Shown here one piece after another: positions 8,294-18,064 of a DNA stretch of 64,000 nt (the first letter of the stretch is position 1; every line of letters starts with the position of its first letter). The notes under the pieces were generated by a model. The model ran no database searches. It worked only from the letters and a program-made list of their open reading frames with translations, and had not been told where the DNA came from. The position numbers were made by a program, and so were the translations under genes. Source of the DNA: Cylicocyclus nassatus (Eukaryota; Nematoda; Chromadorea; Rhabditida; Strongylidae); NCBI GenBank assembly GCA_958299035.1, contig CATQJL010000223.1, positions 48,720,162-48,784,161 on the forward strand, in the 5' to 3' direction.

Positions 8294-8304
8294 CCGATGC
8301 ACCA
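8294..8304 (-). promoter_or_regulatory. Primer-binding site, tRNA-Gly-like
   Basis: Just inside the 5' LTR the minus strand reads TGGTGCATCGG. This is complementary to an 11-nt tRNA 3' end, CCGATGCACCA including the CCA tail. It agrees with the 3' end of nematode tRNA-Gly(GCC) as I remember it. Pairing stops after 11 bases. Confidence 0.6.
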
Positions 8305-8380
8305 CTTGAATTGACACGTGTGTCGCTCTAGCTTGCCACGCGGGACTTTGAGGACGTGCGCGAGTCGGTTCGAGTGTTAC

Positions 8381-8402
8381 CTCAAACTTGGGTAATTAAA
8401 CC
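8381..8402 (-). other. SL1 spliced-leader sequence with splice donor, in the 5' LTR
   Basis: Identical to 1869-1890. Being in the 5' LTR, this copy lies upstream of all element genes. Its GAG|GTAACA donor could be joined in cis to downstream acceptors, giving mRNAs that begin with SL1 without trans-splicing. That role is inferred; the sequence match is direct. Confidence 0.9.
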
Positions 8403-8629
8403 TTTATTAAGACTAACAAATAACAAATTATGCGCAAAGGTGCTAAACTAAATCCTACAACTATTCTAAGTACAATTACATGATAACTGATGTTACTGTG
8501 ACTGTGACTGTGACTGTTACTACCTGCAGACGGTGTAGTGCGGAGAACCTATCGTGCAATGAGTCGTGCAGAGAAAAGGCTAAACTAATACAAAGCAAAA
8601 AGGAACAGTGAGCCATCTCTAACTGCTAG

Positions 8630-8637
8630 CTTATATA
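8630..8637 (-). promoter_or_regulatory. Putative TATA box, 5' LTR
   Basis: Minus strand reads TATATAAG in U3. The matching site in the other LTR is 2118-2125. It lies about 230 bp upstream of the SL1 start, so if used, transcription would start well before SL1. An alternative start at the SL1 G itself cannot be excluded. Confidence 0.45.
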
Positions 8638-8831
8638 CAGCAAACACATAAACATATACATCAAATACATAAACATAATACAAAGAATGTCTGTGAAGCA
8701 AAGAGATAAAGCCTTGTTCTCATAACAACTATCACACACATTAGCTATCTGTGATTCTGTGATTCTGTGATTCTGTGATTCGCGTTGATTCTCCGCATTC
8801 CTGTGAAGATACTGACTCACGAGTCAGTATA

Positions 8832-9525
8832 TATATGTATGTCTGCATGTACGTATGTTCCGGATAGAAATTTTTATTTCTGAGCCGATCCGGACCAAAC
8901 TGGCACACATACACTACGGGGTGGGGCGGATGCCGTAGGCTATTTTTCGTTATCGATCGATATCGATTTTTATCGATTTTTTGCAGAGTTCATCTACGGG
9001 GCTGGGAGTAGGCATAGGGGGAAATCGAGTATGCAGATTACGAATACAATATTAGTTTTCAAAATTATCCATCACTTTTATCAATTTCATCAATTTTTTG
9101 CAAAGTTTGAGCTACAAGGCTGGCAGTTGGCACATGGTTCATTTTGATAAAAACTAGAATTTGCTGAAGCTGACACATAAAAAAAAAGTGATGGGCAGCG
9201 AACTAGCGTGTTACCTATGGGAACCTTTCTCGTGAACAGACGATAGACAACATTCGAAAGGTCAAGACAGTGAGTCAAAGATATGCTATACGAAGCAAAA
9301 CCTTCCAGTTCAAAATCAGGGATGAAGTCTAACGATACACTATCTTTGAACGCTCATAACACTGCAACCAACAGAGATAAAGCATGCGAAGCGCCACTAT
9401 TAGAAAGATAAAGACAAGCTCTTAAATGAAAATGTTCTTACTTTTTCAAATTTCTCTCAATGAAAGGGTGAAATATGGTGCTAAAGTCAAGGTACTTCTA
9501 TCTTGTCTTCAAAACAGCAATATCT
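8832..9525. other. Non-coding region between the retroelement and the tRNA array
   Basis: AT-rich with no supported gene. A degenerate module of about 45 bp appears twice: ATCGATTTTTTGCAGAGTT at 8972 running to GGCTGGGAGTAGGCA, and ATCAATTTTTTGCAAAGTT at 9089 running to GGCTGGCAGTTGGCA. A related GGGGTGGGGCGGATGCCGTAGG segment lies near 8919. It looks like remnants of a dispersed nematode repeat that I cannot name. Sharing with the array begins abruptly at 9526. Confidence 0.5.
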
Positions 9526-9642
9526 TGCGGAAGATTTCTTTGTGTATTGTTTTCGAGTTGCATAATTTTTCAGCATGTTAAGGTGCAAGTGAGCTCATTT
9601 GGAATCCGAAATTCAAAGCTAGATTCAGTTTGTGTGGCGCAC

Positions 9643-9649
9643 TATAAAT
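9643..9649 (+). promoter_or_regulatory. TATA-like element upstream of tRNA-Cys
   Basis: TATAAAT sits 22-28 bp upstream of the tRNA-Cys 5' end, and recurs in every unit. Upstream TATA-like motifs help RNA polymerase III initiate on tRNA genes in several eukaryotes; use here is inferred. Confidence 0.4.
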
Positions 9650-9670
9650 CACCAGAGTTTCTAAGGACGT

Positions 9671-9742
9671 GGGGGTATAGCTCAGTGGTAGAGCATTTGA
9701 CTGCAGATCAAGAGGTCCCCGGTTCAAATCCGGGTGCCCCCT
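9671..9742 (+). tRNA. tRNA-Cys(GCA), first of 124 complete copies
   Basis: 72 nt with a full cloverleaf. The acceptor GGGGGTA pairs with TGCCCCC, and the discriminator is T. D stem is GCTC/GAGC. The anticodon loop CTGCAGA gives anticodon GCA (Cys). The T arm is CCCGG-TTCAAAT-CCGGG. The internal B box GGTTCAAATCC is near consensus. It is almost identical to animal tRNA-Cys(GCA). It reads UGC/UGU codons. No intron. Other copies follow at the unit starts listed under the two arrays. Confidence 0.98.
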
Positions 9743-9746
9743 TCTC

Positions 9747-9750
9747 TTTT
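9747..9750 (+). terminator. RNA polymerase III terminator of tRNA-Cys
   Basis: TTTT starting 5 nt after the tRNA-Cys 3' end; repeated in every unit at Cys start +76 to +79. Confidence 0.75.
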
Positions 9751-9854
9751 GCTGAATTTGTTTAGCACTCAAATATGGTACCCTATGAGTCGCCATAATT
9801 GCTAAACTTGTAAAGTAGTAAGTATGACATTCGGACTTATGCCTTCGTACCACC

Positions 9855-9858
9855 AAAA
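9855..9858 (-). terminator. RNA polymerase III terminator of tRNA-Arg
   Basis: Minus-strand TTTT starting 5 nt after the tRNA-Arg 3' end; repeated in every unit at Cys start +184 to +187. Confidence 0.7.
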
Positions 9859-9862
9859 GTTT

Positions 9863-9935
9863 CGACCCTGGCAGGACTCGAACCTGCAATCTTCGGATCC
9901 GAAGTCCGACGCCTTATCCATTAGGCCACAAGGCC
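9863..9935 (-). tRNA. tRNA-Arg(TCG), first of 124 loci
   Basis: 73 nt. The acceptor GGCCTTG pairs with CAGGGTC, including two G-U pairs (2-71 and 5-68); the discriminator is G. The anticodon stem TCGGA/TCCGA encloses CTTCGGA, anticodon TCG, which reads the Arg codon CGA. The T arm is GCAGG-TTCGAGT-CCTGC. The body closely follows animal tRNA-Arg(TCG). The gene is convergent with the tRNA-Cys of its own unit and divergent from the next unit's tRNA-Cys (173 bp between 5' ends). Confidence 0.97.
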
Positions 9936-12900
9936 ACATGAGAGTATTTTGCGAAGCAAAGCATGCGGAAGATTTCTTTGTGTATTGTTTTCGAGTTGCA
10001 TAATTTTTCAGCATGTTAAGGTGCAAGTGAGCTCATTTGGAATCCGAAATTCAAAGCTAGATTCAGTTTGTGTGGCGCACTATAAATCACCAGAGTTTCT
10101 AAGGACGTGGGGGTATAGCTCAGTGGTAGAGCATTTGACTGCAGATCAAGAGGTCCCCGGTTCAAATCCGGGTGCCCCCTTCTCTTTTGCTGAATTTGTT
10201 TAGCACTCAAATATGGTACCCTATGAGTCGCCATAATTGCTAAACTTGTAAAGTAGTAAGTATGACATTCGGACTTATGCCTTCGTACCACCAAAAGTTT
10301 CGACCCTGGCAGGACTCGAACCTGCAATCTTCGGATCCGAAGTCCGACGCCTTATCCATTAGGCCACAAGGCCACATGAGAGTATTTTGCGAAGCAAAGC
10401 ATGCGGAAGATTTCTTTGTGTATTGTTTTCGAGTTGCATAATTTTTCAGCATGTTAAGGTGCAAGTGAGCTCATTTGGAATCCGAAATTCAAAGCTAGAT
10501 TCAGTTTGTGTGGCGCACTATAAATCACCAGAGTTTCTAAGGACGTGGGGGTATAGCTCAGTGGTAGAGCATTTGACTGCAGATCAAGAGGTCCCCGGTT
10601 CAAATCCGGGTGCCCCCTTCTCTTTTGCTGAATTTGTTTAGCACTCAAATATGGTACCCTATGAGTCGCCATAATTGCTAAACTTGTAAAGTAGTAAGTA
10701 TGACATTCGGACTTATGCCTTCGTACCACCAAAAGTTTCGACCCTGGCAGGACTCGAACCTGCAATCTTCGGATCCGAAGTCCGACGCCTTATCCATTAG
10801 GCCACAAGGCCACATGAGAGTATTTTGCGAAGCAAAGCATGCGGAAGATTTCTTTGTGTATTGTTTTCGAGTTGCATAATTTTTCAGCATGTTAAGGTGC
10901 AAGTGAGCTCATTTGGAATCCGAAATTCAAAGCTAGATTCAGTTTGTGTGGCGCACTATAAATCACCAGAGTTTCTAAGGACGTGGGGGTATAGCTCAGT
11001 GGTAGAGCATTTGACTGCAGATCAAGAGGTCCCCGGTTCAAATCCGGGTGCCCCCTTCTCTTTTGCTGAATTTGTTTAGCACTCAAATATGGTACCCTAT
11101 GAGTCGCCATAATTGCTAAACTTGTAAAGTAGTAAGTATGACATTCGGACTTATGCCTTCGTACCACCAAAAGTTTCGACCCTGGCAGGACTCGAACCTG
11201 CAATCTTCGGATCCGAAGTCCGACGCCTTATCCATTAGGCCACAAGGCCACATGAGAGTATTTTGCGAAGCAAAGCATGCGGAAGATTTCTTTGTGTATT
11301 GTTTTCGAGTTGCATAATTTTTCAGCATGTTAAGGTGCAAGTGAGCTCATTTGGAATCCGAAATTCAAAGCTAGATTCAGTTTGTGTGGCGCACTATAAA
11401 TCACCAGAGTTTCTAAGGACGTGGGGGTATAGCTCAGTGGTAGAGCATTTGACTGCAGATCAAGAGGTCCCCGGTTCAAATCCGGGTGCCCCCTTCTCTT
11501 TTGCTGAATTTGTTTAGCACTCAAATATGGTACCCTATGAGTCGCCATAATTGCTAAACTTGTAAAGTAGTAAGTATGACATTCGGACTTATGCCTTCGT
11601 ACCACCAAAAGTTTCGACCCTGGCAGGACTCGAACCTGCAATCTTCGGATCCGAAGTCCGACGCCTTATCCATTAGGCCACAAGGCCACATGAGAGTATT
11701 TTGCGAAGCAAAGCATGCGGAAGATTTCTTTGTGTATTGTTTTCGAGTTGCATAATTTTTCAGCATGTTAAGGTGCAAGTGAGCTCATTTGGAATCCGAA
11801 ATTCAAAGCTAGATTCAGTTTGTGTGGCGCACTATAAATCACCAGAGTTTCTAAGGACGTGGGGGTATAGCTCAGTGGTAGAGCATTTGACTGCAGATCA
11901 AGAGGTCCCCGGTTCAAATCCGGGTGCCCCCTTCTCTTTTGCTGAATTTGTTTAGCACTCAAATATGGTACCCTATGAGTCGCCATAATTGCTAAACTTG
12001 TAAAGTAGTAAGTATGACATTCGGACTTATGCCTTCGTACCACCAAAAGTTTCGACCCTGGCAGGACTCGAACCTGCAATCTTCGGATCCGAAGTCCGAC
12101 GCCTTATCCATTAGGCCACAAGGCCACATGAGAGTATTTTGCGAAGCAAAGCATGCGGAAGATTTCTTTGTGTATTGTTTTCGAGTTGCATAATTTTTCA
12201 GCATGTTAAGGTGCAAGTGAGCTCATTTGGAATCCGAAATTCAAAGCTAGATTCAGTTTGTGTGGCGCACTATAAATCACCAGAGTTTCTAAGGACGTGG
12301 GGGTATAGCTCAGTGGTAGAGCATTTGACTGCAGATCAAGAGGTCCCCGGTTCAAATCCGGGTGCCCCCTTCTCTTTTGCTGAATTTGTTTAGCACTCAA
12401 ATATGGTACCCTATGAGTCGCCATAATTGCTAAACTTGTAAAGTAGTAAGTATGACATTCGGACTTATGCCTTCGTACCACCAAAAGTTTCGACCCTGGC
12501 AGGACTCGAACCTGCAATCTTCGGATCCGAAGTCCGACGCCTTATCCATTAGGCCACAAGGCCACATGAGAGTATTTTGCGAAGCAAAGCATGCGGAAGA
12601 TTTCTTTGTGTATTGTTTTCGAGTTGCATAATTTTTCAGCATGTTAAGGTGCAAGTGAGCTCATTTGGAATCCGAAATTCAAAGCTAGATTCAGTTTGTG
12701 TGGCGCACTATAAATCACCAGAGTTTCTAAGGACGTGGGGGTATAGCTCAGTGGTAGAGCATTTGACTGCAGATCAAGAGGTCCCCGGTTCAAATCCGGG
12801 TGCCCCCTTCTCTTTTGCTGAATTTGTTTAGCACTCAAATATGGTACCCTATGAGTCGCCATAATTGCTAAACTTGTAAAGTAGTAAGTATGACATTCGG

Positions 12901-15118
12901 ACTTATGCCTTCGTACCACCAAAAGTTTCGACCCTGGCAGGACTCGAACCTGCAATCTTCGGATCCGAAGTCCGACGCCTTATCCATTAGGCCACAAGGC
13001 CACATGAGAGTATTTTGCGAAGCAAAGCATGCGGAAGATTTCTTTGTGTATTGTTTTCGAGTTGCATAATTTTTCAGCATGTTAAGGTGCAAGTGAGCTC
13101 ATTTGGAATCCGAAATTCAAAGCTAGATTCAGTTTGTGTGGCGCACTATAAATCACCAGAGTTTCTAAGGACGTGGGGGTATAGCTCAGTGGTAGAGCAT
13201 TTGACTGCAGATCAAGAGGTCCCCGGTTCAAATCCGGGTGCCCCCTTCTCTTTTGCTGAATTTGTTTAGCACTCAAATATGGTACCCTATGAGTCGCCAT
13301 AATTGCTAAACTTGTAAAGTAGTAAGTATGACATTCGGACTTATGCCTTCGTACCACCAAAAGTTTCGACCCTGGCAGGACTCGAACCTGCAATCTTCGG
13401 ATCCGAAGTCCGACGCCTTATCCATTAGGCCACAAGGCCACATGAGAGTATTTTGCGAAGCAAAGCATGCGGAAGATTTCTTTGTGTATTGTTTTCGAGT
13501 TGCATAATTTTTCAGCATGTTAAGGTGCAAGTGAGCTCATTTGGAATCCGAAATTCAAAGCTAGATTCAGTTTGTGTGGCGCACTATAAATCACCAGAGT
13601 TTCTAAGGACGTGGGGGTATAGCTCAGTGGTAGAGCATTTGACTGCAGATCAAGAGGTCCCCGGTTCAAATCCGGGTGCCCCCTTCTCTTTTGCTGAATT
13701 TGTTTAGCACTCAAATATGGTACCCTATGAGTCGCCATAATTGCTAAACTTGTAAAGTAGTAAGTATGACATTCGGACTTATGCCTTCGTACCACCAAAA
13801 GTTTCGACCCTGGCAGGACTCGAACCTGCAATCTTCGGATCCGAAGTCCGACGCCTTATCCATTAGGCCACAAGGCCACATGAGAGTATTTTGCGAAGCA
13901 AAGCATGCGGAAGATTTCTTTGTGTATTGTTTTCGAGTTGCATAATTTTTCAGCATGTTAAGGTGCAAGTGAGCTCATTTGGAATCCGAAATTCAAAGCT
14001 AGATTCAGTTTGTGTGGCGCACTATAAATCACCAGAGTTTCTAAGGACGTGGGGGTATAGCTCAGTGGTAGAGCATTTGACTGCAGATCAAGAGGTCCCC
14101 GGTTCAAATCCGGGTGCCCCCTTCTCTTTTGCTGAATTTGTTTAGCACTCAAATATGGTACCCTATGAGTCGCCATAATTGCTAAACTTGTAAAGTAGTA
14201 AGTATGACATTCGGACTTATGCCTTCGTACCACCAAAAGTTTCGACCCTGGCAGGACTCGAACCTGCAATCTTCGGATCCGAAGTCCGACGCCTTATCCA
14301 TTAGGCCACAAGGCCACATGAGAGTATTTTGCGAAGCAAAGCATGCGGAAGATTTCTTTGTGTATTGTTTTCGAGTTGCATAATTTTTCAGCATGTTAAG
14401 GTGCAAGTGAGCTCATTTGGAATCCGAAATTCAAAGCTAGATTCAGTTTGTGTGGCGCACTATAAATCACCAGAGTTTCTAAGGACGTGGGGGTATAGCT
14501 CAGTGGTAGAGCATTTGACTGCAGATCAAGAGGTCCCCGGTTCAAATCCGGGTGCCCCCTTCTCTTTTGCTGAATTTGTTTAGCACTCAAATATGGTACC
14601 CTATGAGTCGCCATAATTGCTAAACTTGTAAAGTAGTAAGTATGACATTCGGACTTATGCCTTCGTACCACCAAAAGTTTCGACCCTGGCAGGACTCGAA
14701 CCTGCAATCTTCGGATCCGAAGTCCGACGCCTTATCCATTAGGCCACAAGGCCACATGAGAGTATTTTGCGAAGCAAAGCATGCGGAAGATTTCTTTGTG
14801 TATTGTTTTCGAGTTGCATAATTTTTCAGCATGTTAAGGTGCAAGTGAGCTCATTTGGAATCCGAAATTCAAAGCTAGATTCAGTTTGTGTGGCGCACTA
14901 TAAATCACCAGAGTTTCTAAGGACGTGGGGGTATAGCTCAGTGGTAGAGCATTTGACTGCAGATCAAGAGGTCCCCGGTTCAAATCCGGGTGCCCCCTTC
15001 TCTTTTGCTGAATTTGTTTAGCACTCAAATATGGTACCCTATGAGTCGCCATAATTGCTAAACTTGTAAAGTAGTAAGTATGACATTCGGACTTATGCCT
15101 TCGTACCACCAAAAGTTT

Positions 15119-15191
15119 CGACCCTGGCAGGACTCGAACCTGCAATCTTCGGATCCAAAGTCCGACGCCTTATCCATTAGGCCACAAGGCC
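15119..15191 (-). tRNA. tRNA-Arg body with TTG anticodon (position 35 C to T)
   Basis: Plus-strand GGATCCGAAG is GGATCCAAAG here (base 15157). In the tRNA this changes anticodon TCG to TTG, the glutamine (CAA) anticodon, while everything else stays arginine type. C35 is a major identity element for arginyl-tRNA synthetase, so charging is uncertain. It is the only such copy I found. A sequencing error is possible. Confidence 0.8.
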
Positions 15192-17992
15192 ACATGAGAG
15201 TATTTTGCGAAGCAAAGCATGCGGAAGATTTCTTTGTGTATTGTTTTCGAGTTGCATAATTTTTCAGCATGTTAAGGTGCAAGTGAGCTCATTTGGAATC
15301 CGAAATTCAAAGCTAGATTCAGTTTGTGTGGCGCACTATAAATCACCAGAGTTTCTAAGGACGTGGGGGTATAGCTCAGTGGTAGAGCATTTGACTGCAG
15401 ATCAAGAGGTCCCCGGTTCAAATCCGGGTGCCCCCTTCTCTTTTGCTGAATTTGTTTAGCACTCAAATATGGTACCCTATGAGTCGCCATAATTGCTAAA
15501 CTTGTAAATTAGTAAGTATGACATTCGGACTTATGCCTTCGTACCACCAAAAGTTTCGACCCTGGCAGGACTCGAACCTGCAATCTTCGGATCCGAAGTC
15601 CGACGCCTTATCCATTAGGCCACAAGGCCACATGAGAGTATTTTGCGAAGCAAAGCATGCGGAAGATTTCTTTGTGTATTGTTTTCGAGTTGCATAATTT
15701 TTCAGCATGTTAAGGTGCAAGTGAGCTCATTTGGAATCCGAAATTCAAAGCTAGATTCAGTTTGTGTGGCGCACTATAAATCACCAGAGTTTCTAAGGAC
15801 GTGGGGGTATAGCTCAGTGGTAGAGCATTTGACTGCAGATCAAGAGGTCCCCGGTTCAAATCCGGGTGCCCCCTTCTCTTTTGCTGAATTTGTTTAGCAC
15901 TCAAATATGGTACCCTATGAGTCGCCATAATTGCTAAACTTGTAAAGTAGTAAGTATGACATTCGGACTTATGCCTTCGTACCACCAAAAGTTTCGACCC
16001 TGGCAGGACTCGAACCTGCAATCTTCGGATCCGAAGTCCGACGCCTTATCCATTAGGCCACAAGGCCACATGAGAGTATTTTGCGAAGCAAAGCATGCGG
16101 AAGATTTCTTTGTGTATTGTTTTCGAGTTGCATAATTTTTCAGCATGTTAAGGTGCAAGTGAGCTCATTTGGAATCCGAAATTCAAAGCTAGATTCAGTT
16201 TGTGTGGCGCACTATAAATCACCAGAGTTTCTAAGGACGTGGGGGTATAGCTCAGTGGTAGAGCATTTGACTGCAGATCAAGAGGTCCCCGGTTCAAATC
16301 CGGGTGCCCCCTTCTCTTTTGCTGAATTTGTTTAGCACTCAAATATGGTACCCTATGAGTCGCCATAATTGCTAAACTTGTAAAGTAGTAAGTATGACAT
16401 TCGGACTTATGCCTTCGTACCACCAAAAGTTTCGACCCTGGCAGGACTCGAACCTGCAATCTTCGGATCCGAAGTCCGACGCCTTATCCATTAGGCCACA
16501 AGGCCACATGAGAGTATTTTGCGAAGCAAAGCATGCGGAAGATTTCTTTGTGTATTGTTTTCGAGTTGCATAATTTTTCAGCATGTTAAGGTGCAAGTGA
16601 GCTCATTTGGAATCCGAAATTCAAAGCTAGATTCAGTTTGTGTGGCGCACTATAAATCACCAGAGTTTCTAAGGACGTGGGGGTATAGCTCAGTGGTAGA
16701 GCATTTGACTGCAGATCAAGAGGTCCCCGGTTCAAATCCGGGTGCCCCCTTCTCTTTTGCTGAATTTGTTTAGCACTCAAATATGGTACCCTATGAGTCG
16801 CCATAATTGCTAAACTTGTAAAGTAGTAAGTATGACATTCGGACTTATGCCTTCGTACCACCAAAAGTTTCGACCCTGGCAGGACTCGAACCTGCAATCT
16901 TCGGATCCGAAGTCCGACGCCTTATCCATTAGGCCACAAGGCCACATGAGAGTATTTTGCGAAGCAAAGCATGCGGAAGATTTCTTTGTGTATTGTTTTC
17001 GAGTTGCATAATTTTTCAGCATGTTAAGGTGCAAGTGAGCTCATTTGGAATCCGAAATTCAAAGCTAGATTCAGTTTGTGTGGCGCACTATAAATCACCA
17101 GAGTTTCTAAGGACGTGGGGGTATAGCTCAGTGGTAGAGCATTTGACTGCAGATCAAGAGGTCCCCGGTTCAAATCCGGGTGCCCCCTTCTCTTTTGCTG
17201 AATTTGTTTAGCACTCAAATATGGTACCCTATGAGTCGCCATAATTGCTAAACTTGTAAAGTAGTAAGTATGACATTCGGACTTATGCCTTCGTACCACC
17301 AAAAGTTTCGACCCTGGCAGGACTCGAACCTGCAATCTTCGGATCCGAAGTCCGACGCCTTATCCATTAGGCCACAAGGCCACATGAGAGTATTTTGCGA
17401 AGCAAAGCATGCGGAAGATTTCTTTGTGTATTGTTTTCGAGTTGCATAATTTTTCAGCATGTTAAGGTGCAAGTGAGCTCATTTGGAATCCGAAATTCAA
17501 AGCTAGATTCAGTTTGTGTGGCGCACTATAAATCACCAGAGTTTCTAAGGACGTGGGGGTATAGCTCAGTGGTAGAGCATTTGACTGCAGATCAAGAGGT
17601 CCCCGGTTCAAATCCGGGTGCCCCCTTCTCTTTTGCTGAATTTGTTTAGCACTCAAATATGGTACCCTATGAGTCGCCATAATTGCTAAACTTGTAAAGT
17701 AGTAAGTATGACATTCGGACTTATGCCTTCGTACCACCAAAAGTTTCGACCCTGGCAGGACTCGAACCTGCAATCTTCGGATCCGAAGTCCGACGCCTTA
17801 TCCATTAGGCCACAAGGCCACATGAGAGTATTTTGCGAAGCAAAGCATGCGGAAGATTTCTTTGTGTATTGTTTTCGAGTTGCATAATTTTTCAGCATGT
17901 TAAGGTGCAAGTGAGCTCATTTGGAATCCGAAATTCAAAGCTAGATTCAGTTTGTGTGGCGCACTATAAATCACCAGAGTTTCTAAGGACGT

Positions 17993-18064
17993 GGGGGTAT
18001 AGCTCAGTGGTAGAGCATTTGACTGCAGATCAAGAGGTCCCCGGTTCACATCCGGGTGCCCCCT
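17993..18064 (+). tRNA. tRNA-Cys variant, A58 to C
   Basis: Base 18049 turns the T loop TTCAAAT into TTCACAT. A58 is nearly universal: it pairs with T54 and is part of the B box. Both folding and transcription may suffer. Single occurrence. Confidence 0.8.

Larger units (their letters stand above)
1794..8831 (-). mobile_element. BEL/Pao LTR retrotransposon, internally deleted, with envelope-like gene
   Basis: Two 526-bp direct LTRs (1794-2319 and 8306-8831) bound a minus-strand interior. The order 5' to 3' is primer-binding site, integrase (6567-8252), envelope-like glycoprotein (4463-6805), gag-like zinc-knuckle ORF (2328-3986). The integrase carries the C-terminal domain typical of BEL/Pao pol (DUF5641-like). 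Only about 40 bp separate the primer-binding site from the integrase start, so gag, protease, reverse transcriptase and RNase H are missing from their normal place. It could move only with enzymes from an intact relative. A possible TATAT target duplication lies at 1790-1794 and 8830-8834. The LTR edges are ambiguous by a few bases because the flank is TA-rich. Confidence 0.9.
8306..8831 (-). repeat. 5' LTR of the BEL/Pao element
   Basis: Direct repeat of 1794-2319 at a constant offset of 6512 bp. I see one mismatch in 526 bp (C at 8565, T at 2053). In element orientation it contains a TATA box (8630-8637), AATAAA (8403-8408) and the SL1 sequence (8381-8402). It ends next to the primer-binding site. 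Near-identity of the LTRs indicates a recent insertion, since both are copied from one template at integration. Confidence 0.95.

Noticed and set aside
8306..8831. A full SL RNA gene inside the LTR.
   Set aside because: The leader and donor region match, but I see no convincing Sm-binding site or 3' stem-loops, so I call it an SL1 sequence and not a functional SL RNA gene.
9381..9400. AAAGCATGCGAAG upstream of the array as a diverged array unit.
   Set aside because: Only about 10 bases match; no tRNA or longer spacer similarity surrounds it.
15496..15720. Spacer change at 15509 as a regulatory variant.
   Set aside because: A single G-to-T between the terminators of the two convergent tRNAs, with no motif created that I recognise.
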